A stretch of 64,000 nt of DNA, from contig JBMOOM010000016.1 in assembly GCA_049323275.1 (NCBI GenBank), positions 62,001-126,000 of the forward strand, in the 5' to 3' direction. The notes below the pieces were generated by a model. The model had not been told where the DNA came from and ran no database searches. It saw only the letters and a list, made by a program, of their open reading frames with translations. Below, one piece after another: positions 52,145 to 60,873 of the stretch. Numbering within the stretch: position 1 is the stretch's first letter; every line of letters starts with the position of its first letter. A program made the position numbers and the translations under genes. Source of the stretch: Taklimakanibacter sp049323275 (GTDB lineage Bacteria; Pseudomonadota; Alphaproteobacteria; Rhizobiales; Aestuariivirgaceae).

Positions 52145-53935
52145 GTGGCGACGGGGCCGAAAGAGACGGCGCGAGGCGACAGCGGGGACAAGAAGTCCGC
52201 GCCGCGCTATGTGCTGCCCACCATTCCCACCACCGCGCAATTGCAGGAAGCCATCCAGCGCCTGACGCCGGCCGAGGCCCAGCAGGCCTTCCGCCATCGC
52301 GTGCTGCCGATCGCCTGGGAGCCGGGGGCCACCCGCTATGTCGCCTCGGGCGAGCGCGCCAAGGCCTATGCCGCGGCGCAGGGGCTGACCGTCTCGGCGG
52401 TGACCAATGAGCGCACCTTGCTGCGCGAATTGCAGCGCGGCCGCGAGAGCGAGCTCCTCCATCAGGCGGCCGCGGGCCTGAAAGACCGTTTTCCGCAGCA
52501 TTCGGCGGCCCAGGGCTTCACCGCCGATCAGGCGCTCTGGCTGGTCTTCGGCCTCGGACTCATCGCCTTCGCCGCGATGTGGGACCGCCCGACCGGCGAG
52601 GTCGTCCTTTTTTCGGCGATGCTGGCGCTCTTCGCGCTGATGGGAGCGCTCAACATCTGGTGCCTGCTGCCGGTCAAGCTGCCGCCGGCGCCGCCCGCCA
52701 ATACGGTCTCGGACGATGCTTTGCCCGTCTATACGGTGCTGGTGCCGCTGCTGCGCGAAGCGAAGCTCGCCGAGCGGGTGGTGCAGGTCTTGAGCGCGCT
52801 GGACTATCCCAAGGCCAAGCTCGACATCAAGCTGGTGCTCGAGGACAGCGACCGCGCCACGGTCAAGGTCTTCGACGAAATGCGCCTGCCCTTTCACTTC
52901 GAAGTGATCGTGGTGCCGAAGCGGGCGCCCGAGACGCGTCACAAGGCGCTGAATTATGCATTGGCCTTCGCCCGCGGCGATCTCCTCGCCATCTATCACG
53001 CGGACGACATGCCGCCCGCCGACCAGCTGCGCCGCATGGCCGGCGCCTTCGCGCTGGCGCCCAAGACGGTGGCCTGCCTGCAGGCGAAGCTGGGTTACTA
53101 CAATCGCGGTGAAAACTGGCTGACGCGCCAGGCCGCCATCGAGCAGGCCTTCCGTTTCGGCCTTCTGTTTCCGCGTCTCGCCCGCTTCGGCGCGCCTCTG
53201 CTCTTCGCCGGCGCGGCGAGCCACTACCGCGTCCAGGCGCTGCGCCAGGTCGGCGGCTTCGACGCGCACAATCTGGCGCCGGATTCAGGATTGTCGATGC
53301 GCTTCGCCCGCTTCGGCTTTCGCACCGCGCTCGTGCCGACGCTGACGCGCGGCGAGGCGCCCTGCCGCCTCGGCGACTGGCTGGCGCAGCGGGTGCGCGG
53401 CATCAAGGGCACGCTGCAGACGGCGCTCGTCAACACGCGCACCCCGCTCAGGATGTGGCGCGATCTCGGCTCGCGCAATTTCCTCATCACCCAGGCGCTG
53501 ACCGGCGGCGCCATCGTCAGCGCCATGCTGCATCCCTTCTTCCTCATCTGGATCGCCGGCGCCTTCACGCTCGAGGCGATCGGCCGGCCGATGGCGGGCA
53601 GGCTCTGGCTGTTCCTGCTGGCGCTTTATGGCATCGTGGCGATTTTCGCCGCTCTCGCCGCGCTCGCGGCCTCCATCCGCGCCACGCTGTTTCTGGGACG
53701 CGGCGTCTCCTGGGCCATGGCGCTGCTCACGCTGCCCGTCTATTGGCTGATGATTTCCATCGCCACCTGGATCGCGGTGCTGCAGTTCTTCGCCAAGAAG
53801 CGGCGCTGGATCAGGACGGCGCATGGGGTCAGCCGCATCAAGCCGCAAATGACGGCGGCGGCGGAAGCGAAGCCCGTGCCGGCGCCGAAGCCGGCCGCCG
53901 CGCCGCCCGTGCCGCAATTGAAGCCGGCCAAATAG
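52145..53935 (+). CDS. Membrane glycosyltransferase family 2 protein with an N-terminal GspE-N-like domain
   Basis: 596 residues. The GTG start is preceded by GGGACGG. Residues about 20-110 resemble the N-terminal domain of type II secretion ATPases (LTPAEAQQAFRHRVLPIAWE). A pair of helices (about 140-185) then leads to a cellulose-synthase-like GT2 domain with DSD at about 237 and YHADDMPPADQL. The TED and QxxRW motifs are altered: NLAPDSGLS and QRVRGIKG. Five C-terminal helices follow, then a Pro/Ala/Lys tail. It probably exports a polysaccharide; the altered motifs cast doubt on standard activity. Confidence 0.85.
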   Translation: MATGPKETARGDSGDKKSAPRYVLPTIPTTAQLQEAIQRLTPAEAQQAFRHRVLPIAWEPGATRYVASGERAKAYAAAQGLTVSAVTNERTLLRELQRGRESELLHQAAAGLKDRFPQHSAAQGFTADQALWLVFGLGLIAFAAMWDRPTGEVVLFSAMLALFALMGALNIWCLLPVKLPPAPPANTVSDDALPVYTVLVPLLREAKLAERVVQVLSALDYPKAKLDIKLVLEDSDRATVKVFDEMRLPFHFEVIVVPKRAPETRHKALNYALAFARGDLLAIYHADDMPPADQLRRMAGAFALAPKTVACLQAKLGYYNRGENWLTRQAAIEQAFRFGLLFPRLARFGAPLLFAGAASHYRVQALRQVGGFDAHNLAPDSGLSMRFARFGFRTALVPTLTRGEAPCRLGDWLAQRVRGIKGTLQTALVNTRTPLRMWRDLGSRNFLITQALTGGAIVSAMLHPFFLIWIAGAFTLEAIGRPMAGRLWLFLLALYGIVAIFAALAALAASIRATLFLGRGVSWAMALLTLPVYWLMISIATWIAVLQFFAKKRRWIRTAHGVSRIKPQMTAAAEAKPVPAPKPAAAPPVPQLKPAK

Positions 53936-53948
53936 AACGGAGTCGTCC

Positions 53949-54155
53949 ATGAGGATCACCCGCCTCGTTCTCTCGATTATCAGTGGGCTGATGATCCTGC
54001 TCGGCCTTGTCTGGGTCGGGCAGGGCAGCGGCTACTTCCCCTATCCGGCGACGAGCTTCATGATCAACCAGGCGCCCTGGATCTATTGGGGCCTGCTGCT
54101 GGCCGTGGCGGGCGTCGTCCTTTTCGTCATCGCCCGCAGGCTTGGGCGGGGATGA
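53949..54155 (+). CDS. Small two-helix membrane protein
   Basis: 68 residues. Helices span about 4-26 and 44-63, separated by the motif GQGSGYFPYPATSFM, and the chain ends in a basic RRLGRG. This architecture recurs as an uncharacterised family in Hyphomicrobiales. It starts 13 bases after the glycosyltransferase and is likely co-transcribed with it. Confidence 0.75.
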   Translation: MRITRLVLSIISGLMILLGLVWVGQGSGYFPYPATSFMINQAPWIYWGLLLAVAGVVLFVIARRLGRG

Positions 54156-54233
54156 GGTGCCGGAACCTGAAGCGCATCCAAAGGGGGTTGGCGCGCTCCA
54201 GGTCCGGCGCGGCGCCTGTCGCCGCCGATCGGA

Positions 54234-54329
54234 TCAGCGGCGGCTGCGCTGGCTGGTGATGAAGAGTGTAACGCCGAACGCCAGGAACGCGGCGATCACC
54301 AGGGCCAGATAAAATCCTTCGCTGAACAT
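54234..54329 (-). CDS. Very small single-pass membrane protein
   Basis: 31 residues: MFSEGFYLALVIAAFLAFGV, then TLFIT and a basic tail SQRSRR. It is one membrane helix with a positive C-terminus. The helix motif FYLALVIAAFLAF is of a type seen in short alphaproteobacterial membrane proteins. The frame continues upstream, but there the sequence is not hydrophobic. The ribosome-binding site is weak. Confidence 0.5.
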   Translation of the reverse strand: MFSEGFYLALVIAAFLAFGVTLFITSQRSRR

Positions 54330-54498
54330 GGGTCGATCTCGTCGAAATTGAAGGTCACCGACAGCTATAGGGATCCTGCGCTGACGGCATTGATCTGGAT
54401 CAACCTGCGGCGGCATCCGGATGTTGGCCCATGGCCCAATAGACCCTTGTCGATCGGCTGGCTTAGCTAGGGGCACCATTTCCAGACGGGAGCCCGAG

Positions 54499-55530
54499 AT
54501 GCGAACTCACGTAAAAGCAGGTCTTCTGGCGCTTGGCATCGCTGCGGCGGGAGGCTTCGTAACGCAGGTGATAGCCGCCGATGCCATTCCGGTCACGGTC
54601 GACAATTTCATCCGCGCCGAATCCGATCTCTATTTCAGCAACGTCGTCAAGGAAGGCGGCCTCGGCAAGTTCTCGCATCGGCGCGAGCCGGCCTCGATCG
54701 ACAAGCAGACCGTCATCCGCCTCAACCGCGATACGCTCTATTCTTCCGCCGTCTTCGATCTCGACGCCGGACCTGTTGCCGTCACGTTGCCTGATGCGGG
54801 TACGCGCTTCATGTCGATGCAGGTGATCAGCCAGGATCACTATGTGCCGGAAGTCGTCTATGGCGCCGGCACCTACAAGATCGATAAGGAGAAAGTCGGC
54901 ACGCGTTATGCGGTGGTCGGCATCAGGACCCTGGTCGACCCGGCGGATCCGGAAGACGTGAAGAAGGTTCACGCGCTGCAGGACGCGATCAAGGTCGAGC
55001 AGGCCAGTGTCGGCAGCTTTGAAATTCCGGCCTGGGACCAGGCGAGTCAGAACAAGATACGCGATGCGCTTCTGGTGCTGGGCTCCACCATTCCCGATTT
55101 CAAGAAGGCCTTCGGCACCAAGGCGGAAGTCGATCCCATCCGTCATCTTCTCGGCACCGCGCTGGGCTGGGGCGGCAATCCCGACAAGGACGCGACCTAT
55201 CTCAATGTCGTGCCCGCCGGCAATGACGGCAAGACCGTCTATTCGCTCGCCGTGAAGGATGTGCCGGTCGACGGCTTCTGGTCGGTCAGCCTCTACGACG
55301 CCCAGGGCTATTATGAGAAGAACGACTACAATGCCTATTCCGTCAACAGCGTGACCGCGAGGCGCAACGAGGACGGCTCGGTCGCCATCCAGTTCGGCGG
55401 CTGCGACGGCAGGATCCCCAACTGCCTGCCGATCATGACGGGCTGGAACTATACCGTGCGCCTCTACCGGCCCAAAGCCGAGATTCTCGACGGCAGCTGG
55501 CAATTCCCCGCGCCGCAACCCAGGCAATAG
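54499..55530 (+). CDS. DUF1254/DUF1214 domain secreted protein
   Basis: 343 residues with a Sec signal (ending IAA, about residue 27). The DUF1254 part (about 35-170) contains FSHRREPASIDKQTVIRLNRDTLYSS (positions about 60-85). The DUF1214 part (about 220-340) contains VDGFWSVSLYDAQGYYEKN, AVQFGG-like and GWNYTVRLYRP. Such proteins are widespread and of unknown function. GGGAGCCCGAG precedes the ATG. Confidence 0.9.
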   Translation: MRTHVKAGLLALGIAAAGGFVTQVIAADAIPVTVDNFIRAESDLYFSNVVKEGGLGKFSHRREPASIDKQTVIRLNRDTLYSSAVFDLDAGPVAVTLPDAGTRFMSMQVISQDHYVPEVVYGAGTYKIDKEKVGTRYAVVGIRTLVDPADPEDVKKVHALQDAIKVEQASVGSFEIPAWDQASQNKIRDALLVLGSTIPDFKKAFGTKAEVDPIRHLLGTALGWGGNPDKDATYLNVVPAGNDGKTVYSLAVKDVPVDGFWSVSLYDAQGYYEKNDYNAYSVNSVTARRNEDGSVAIQFGGCDGRIPNCLPIMTGWNYTVRLYRPKAEILDGSWQFPAPQPRQ

Positions 55531-55886
55531 ATGCGAATGCCGGTGACTACATGTCCCGAACGGTGAATGAGCGCGGCTCATCCCTCCGCGCCATCAAACC
55601 AAGAAAAGGCGCCCGACCGTGAGGCCGAGCGCAAGTCCAGGGAGGAAACAGCCATGACGGATCATCGCTGTCGCACGATCTGTACCATCCTCGATGCCTG
55701 ATATGATTGAGAAATATGGAGGGCAGAGGTTAGATTCTCTCCTGTTGTCGATGGCGATCGGCGCTCCCCGGGAACAATTCCCGATACCGGGACTTCCTGC
55801 TTGTGGGCTTGATGCAGGTCAAAGCCCGTCTCCGCCACACCGGATAAGATCGAGCCATGGCCGATCGAACTTCACGGGAGTGATCC
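55531..55886. other. Intergenic region with a 15-codon ORF behind a strong ribosome-binding site
   Basis: No full-length gene is seen. AGGGAGGAAACAGCC leads directly into ATG 55654 and a 15-residue frame (MTDHRCRTICTILDA, stop 55699-55701) containing two cysteines. The remainder, 55702-55886, shows no convincing frame; GGGAGTGATCC precedes the uspA start. Confidence 0.45.
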
Positions 55887-56300
55887 ATGGACAAGCTTTT
55901 ACTGGTGGCGACCGACGGCACCGAACATTCGAAGACCGCGGTCTCCTATGCCGTGCACCTGGCGAAACAGACGGGCGCCGAACTGGTGGTCGCCCTCGTG
56001 AATGTCGCGCTGGGAGGCGTGCGCGGGCCGGTTCTCTATTCGCATGACAACGATGAGGCCGAGAAGATCGTGCATCTCGCCGCCGAGGACGCCCGCCGCG
56101 CCGGCGTAAAACTCGTGCGGGAGGTGGTCATCATCAGCCGCGAGGCCGATTCCGGCATCGTGCAATATGCGGATGAGAAGAAGGTGGATCACATCATTGT
56201 CGGCACCGGCGACAAGAGCGGCGTCTCGCGCCTCGTGCTGGGCTCGGTCGCCGCGGATATCGCGCGCCGCGCCCATTGCACCGTCACCGTGGCGCGCTGA
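55887..56300 (+). CDS. Universal stress protein, UspA family
   Basis: 137 residues. The beta-alpha fold begins MDKLLLVATDGTEHS and ends with the ATP-binding motif IIVGTGDKSGVSRLVLGSVA then HCTVTVAR, the Gx2Gx9GS/T pattern of nucleotide-binding UspA proteins. It is involved in stress and growth-arrest survival in general. It stands alone between DUF1254 and the convergent mmsA. Confidence 0.93.
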   Translation: MDKLLLVATDGTEHSKTAVSYAVHLAKQTGAELVVALVNVALGGVRGPVLYSHDNDEAEKIVHLAAEDARRAGVKLVREVVIISREADSGIVQYADEKKVDHIIVGTGDKSGVSRLVLGSVAADIARRAHCTVTVAR

Positions 56301-56302
56301 TC

Positions 56303-56336
56303 AAAAACAAGACGCCCCGCCGGTGACGACGGGGCG
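56303..56336 (-). terminator. Terminator downstream of mmsA
   Basis: CGCCCCG (56313-56319) pairs with CGGGGCG (56330-56336). On the minus strand the hairpin is followed by CTTGTTTTTGA. It lies between the convergent uspA and mmsA genes. Confidence 0.7.
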
Positions 56337-56356
56337 CGTCGGGCAAATCGGCTGAT

Positions 56357-57856
<1,500 letters not shown>

Positions 57857-57910
57857 AGGCTTGTCTGCTCCCTGAGAGGTTGTCAGGGCCGCTTATCGGC
57901 TTTAGGCTGG

Positions 57911-57947
57911 TGCACAACAATGGAAGAAACTGCAGCTTCGTTGTGCA
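57911..57947. promoter_or_regulatory. Inverted-repeat operator between mmsA and the LysR gene
   Basis: TGCACAAC (57911-57918) and GTTGTGCA (57940-57947) are perfect inverted copies 21 bases apart, centred in the 107-base divergent intergenic region. This spacing and the T...A ends suit binding of a LysR dimer pair; no other function is evident. Confidence 0.55.
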
Positions 57948-57963
57948 AAAATAGAAAACAACC

Positions 57964-58857
57964 ATGGATTGGGACCATATAAGGGTATTTCTGGCGGTGG
58001 CGCGGTCCGGGCAGATCCTGGAAGCGGCGCGCCAGCTCAAGGTGAACCACACCACGGTCGGGCGGCAGCTGACGGCGCTCGAGGAGAGCCTCAAGACGAG
58101 GCTGCTGGAGCGGCGCACCAATGGCTGCGTGATCACCCCGGCGGGCGAAGTGCTGCTGCGCGCTGCCGAGCGGGTCGAATCCGAGCTCCTGCAGGCGGGT
58201 GCGCAGATTTCAGGCGCCGGCGAGGGGCTGACGGGCACGGTCAGGGTCGGGGCGCCCGACGGTCTCGGCAATTATTTCCTGTCGCGCGAGCTGGGCGCGC
58301 TCGCCATCGAGCATCCGGGCCTCACCATCCAGCTGGTGCCGCTGCCGCGCACCTTCTCGCTGCCGCGCCGCGAGGCCGATATCGCCGTCACCCTCGACCG
58401 CCCGAAGCAGGGCAAGCTCATCGTCAGGAAGCTCACCGACTACACGCTGAGCGTCTATGCGTCGCAGGATTATCTCGCTCGCGCCGCGCCGATCGGAACG
58501 CGCGAGGATCTGGCCGGGCATCTCTTCGTCACCCATGTCGAGGATTTCGTCTATAGCCGGGCGCTCGACTATGCGGCCGAGCTCGGCCGCCTGATGAACC
58601 GGCATTATGAATGCGGCAGCGTGGTCGCCCAGATGGAGGCGGTGCGCGCCGGCCACGGCATCGGCATCCTTCACGACTACGCGGCGAGCCAGTTCCCCGA
58701 GCTGAAGCCATTGCTGCCGGACATCCGCTTCACCCGCACCTATTGGCTGATGTCGCATCCCGACACCCATCACATGCGCCGCGTGTCGGAAGTCTACGGT
58801 TTCATCGCCAAGGCGGTGACGGGGGCCAGGACGACCTTCATCCGCCCGGCGGTATGA
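57964..58857 (+). CDS. LysR family transcriptional regulator
   Basis: 297 residues. The HTH MDWDHIRVFLAVARSGQILE followed by LKVNHTTVGRQLTALEESL is typical LysR. The effector domain (about 90-290) begins LTGTVRVGAPDGLGN. The divergent partner mmsA and the inverted repeat between them make mmsA the probable target, with a valine or inositol pathway intermediate as possible inducer. The start is at ATG 57964. Confidence 0.92.
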   Translation: MDWDHIRVFLAVARSGQILEAARQLKVNHTTVGRQLTALEESLKTRLLERRTNGCVITPAGEVLLRAAERVESELLQAGAQISGAGEGLTGTVRVGAPDGLGNYFLSRELGALAIEHPGLTIQLVPLPRTFSLPRREADIAVTLDRPKQGKLIVRKLTDYTLSVYASQDYLARAAPIGTREDLAGHLFVTHVEDFVYSRALDYAAELGRLMNRHYECGSVVAQMEAVRAGHGIGILHDYAASQFPELKPLLPDIRFTRTYWLMSHPDTHHMRRVSEVYGFIAKAVTGARTTFIRPAV

Positions 58858-58949
58858 GCTTGAATTCGCTGGACGCGCGACTTTCTTTTTAGGAATGTTG
58901 CGGTGAGCCTGGCCAGCCATGCATGGTGGGCCGGGGCGGTGCGACGGCG

Positions 58950-60107
58950 ATGCGACAGGGACTGGACGATTTCGACGAAAAGCGCGTGGCCGCTATCAGC
59001 CGCGACGTCGCCGCGGCGATCGATGCCGCGACCTTCGGCCTGGGCAGCTGGGACGAGGTGCCCTTGACCCTGAGCCGCGCCTTTCCGGGCTCCTTCGGGA
59101 TTCTCTACAACATGAACTTCCCGGAGAAGCAGTTGAACTATCTCTCCGTCCAGAATACCGAGGCGGTCTTCGCGACGTCGCTCGCCGAGCACTTTGCCTA
59201 TATCAATCCCTGGGCGCCCTACTGGACATCGGTCAGGAGCACCTTCATCGCCGCGTCCGAGGAAGTGTTTCCCGCCCGCACCTTCGCCAAGTCGGAATTC
59301 TACAATGACTGGCTCGTGCCGCAGAACAGGGCCGAAGCCGCCGCCGGCATGAAGATCGTCGGCGAGCGCGACGAGGCGGTGCATCTGCTGCTGCATTTTC
59401 CGCTGGCGAGATCCGAGCTCTATGACAAGGTGGGCAAGGAAGTCCTCGGCCGCGTCCGTGGAAATTTCGAGCGGTCGGTCAATCTGGCGCGGCTGCTGCG
59501 CGCCGATGTGGAAGGCGCGCTGGCCCGATCGGCGCTGTTGGAGCGCAGCCGCTGCGCCGCGTTCGTCGTCGATGGCGGCCGGCTGCTGCGCGATGCGAAT
59601 GCCGAGGCCGAGCGGCTGTTGTCCGCGGGCGACGGGGTGGCGGTCCGTCATGGCCGCTGCCATCTCACGGACAAGGAAGCGGATGCGCGTTTCGGCGCGG
59701 CGCTGGAGGAGCTCGCGGCGGGCCGTCCGACGAATGCCGCGCGCATCGCCTTCCGCACCGCCGCCGGCGCCTGGCAGGTTTCGCTCGCCGCCCTTCCGCT
59801 TCCCGCTGAATCCGGCGCCGTCGCCTCTTTGCTGCCGCCACGTCCGATGGTCCTGGTGCTGGTCGCCGATCTGAAGGCCCGGGCCCCTGCCGCCGGCGAT
59901 CTCGCCGTCCTGGCGAGTCTCTTCGCGCTGACTCCCGCGGAAATCGCGTTCTGCCGCCGGCTGCTGCTGGGCGAATCGGTGGCCGAGGCCGCCGAGCGGC
60001 TTGGCCTCACCGAAGGCACCGCGCGGACAAGGCTGAAGGCCATTCTGCACAAGACCGGCACCACGCGGCAGGGCCAGCTCATGCTGCTGCTGTCGCGGCT
60101 CGGATGA
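58950..60107 (+). CDS. LuxR family (GerE-type HTH) transcriptional regulator
   Basis: 385 residues. The C-terminal GerE HTH (about 325-382) reads LFALTPAEIAFCRRLLLGES, VAEAAERLGLTEGTARTRLK, AILHKTGTTRQGQL. The N-terminal ~200 residues have no recognised receiver or autoinducer domain; a PAS-like region occupies about 185-300 (AAFVVDGGRLLRDANAEAER). The ligand is unknown. The frame is open from 58923 (nine more residues); the start is uncertain. A perfect palindrome lies eight bases after the stop codon, ahead of a secreted-protein cassette. Confidence 0.85.
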   Translation: MRQGLDDFDEKRVAAISRDVAAAIDAATFGLGSWDEVPLTLSRAFPGSFGILYNMNFPEKQLNYLSVQNTEAVFATSLAEHFAYINPWAPYWTSVRSTFIAASEEVFPARTFAKSEFYNDWLVPQNRAEAAAGMKIVGERDEAVHLLLHFPLARSELYDKVGKEVLGRVRGNFERSVNLARLLRADVEGALARSALLERSRCAAFVVDGGRLLRDANAEAERLLSAGDGVAVRHGRCHLTDKEADARFGAALEELAAGRPTNAARIAFRTAAGAWQVSLAALPLPAESGAVASLLPPRPMVLVLVADLKARAPAAGDLAVLASLFALTPAEIAFCRRLLLGESVAEAAERLGLTEGTARTRLKAILHKTGTTRQGQLMLLLSRLG

Positions 60108-60115
60108 CCCGGGCG

Positions 60116-60133
60116 CACTCCCATATGGGAGTG
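60116..60133. promoter_or_regulatory. Perfect 18-bp palindrome, candidate operator of the LuxR-type regulator
   Basis: CACTCCCATATGGGAGTG is an exact inverted repeat between the LuxR gene stop codon and the first secreted-protein gene. Its length is like that of the 18-20 bp dyads bound by LuxR dimers. It lacks a T-tract, so a terminator is unlikely. Regulation is inferred. Confidence 0.6.
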
Positions 60134-60184
60134 GCCGCCGCCGCGCCGGGTCTTACAAGCTCCTCCGAAAAGGAAGGCAGGTCG

Positions 60185-60529
60185 ATGTTTCCGAATATCC
60201 GTATGGCGCCCTGGCTGGCGATCAGCGCCGCTCTGTTCACGAGTCCCGCATTTGCCGCGGGCGATTGCGAGTTCGCCGATCCCGGCAAGACCTTTTCGGT
60301 TCAAGGCGCCGTCCTCAATGTCGGCGCCGCGAACGAGATCGTGGGCGAGATGGGCTACAGCAAGGTCGTCGCCATTCAGGACAAGAAGCGCGGCTGCATC
60401 GCCTATGTCCAGACCCGCAAGGCGGCGGGCTGCGCCAAGGGCAGGACCGCGACGGCGAAAGGCAAGACCTTCGTCATCCCTTTCACGCCGCTCGTGCTGC
60501 CGGGCGCCGACAGCGTCAGATGCCGCTAG
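60185..60529 (+). CDS. Small secreted protein with four cysteines
   Basis: 114 residues with a Sec signal (about 25 residues, ending AFA). The mature chain begins AGDCEFADPGKTFSVQGAVL and contains four cysteines (GDCEF, RGCIAYV, AGCAKG, VRCR), a likely two-disulfide fold. The beta-rich pattern with a GRTATAKGKTF strand recalls an OB-like fold and parallels the next protein. AAGGAAGG precedes the ATG. First gene of the cassette after the palindrome; no known family. Confidence 0.75.
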   Translation: MFPNIRMAPWLAISAALFTSPAFAAGDCEFADPGKTFSVQGAVLNVGAANEIVGEMGYSKVVAIQDKKRGCIAYVQTRKAAGCAKGRTATAKGKTFVIPFTPLVLPGADSVRCR

Positions 60530-60543
60530 CGGGAGGGTGTCAC

Positions 60544-60873
60544 ATGAAGAAGGTCCTTCTTGTTCTTCTGTGCGTGACCGCTGCGTCCTCCGCCCAGGCG
60601 AAATGTCCGGGCGAGTCCGACGACGGCAAGCGGGTGACGGTCGCCGGCAAGATCTCCTATGCCGACCGCCAGGGCGCCAAATATTTCTTCGGGCTCGAGG
60701 AATGCGGGATTCTCGTCCATGCCAACAGCAACGGCAAGGGCGCCTGTAAGCTCGGCCGCAAGCTCACGGTGACGGGGACTTTCTATTCCTGTGACGCCGA
60801 CTTTTCCGGCTCCTGCATGAAGGAGCTCGGCGACCCCGATGTGATCGAAGCAAGCAAGCTGAGCTGCCGTTGA
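60544..60873 (+). CDS. Small secreted protein with six cysteines, OB-fold-like
   Basis: 109 residues with a Sec signal (19 residues, MKKVLLVLLCVTAASSAQA). The mature chain KCPGESDDGKRVTVAGKISY, then KYFFGLEECGILVHA, GACKLGRKLTVTGTFY, CDADFSGSCMKELG and SKLSC has six cysteines. The beta-strand pattern VTVAGK...LTVTGTF is OB-fold-like. GGGAGGG lies six bases before the ATG. It is 14 bases from the previous gene and overlaps the next by one base (TGATG). Confidence 0.8.
   Translation: MKKVLLVLLCVTAASSAQAKCPGESDDGKRVTVAGKISYADRQGAKYFFGLEECGILVHANSNGKGACKLGRKLTVTGTFYSCDADFSGSCMKELGDPDVIEASKLSCR

Noticed and set aside
60116..60133. The palindrome after the LuxR gene as a transcription terminator
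   Set aside because: It has no T-tract and allows only a 7-bp stem with an ATAT loop; an operator is the better reading.
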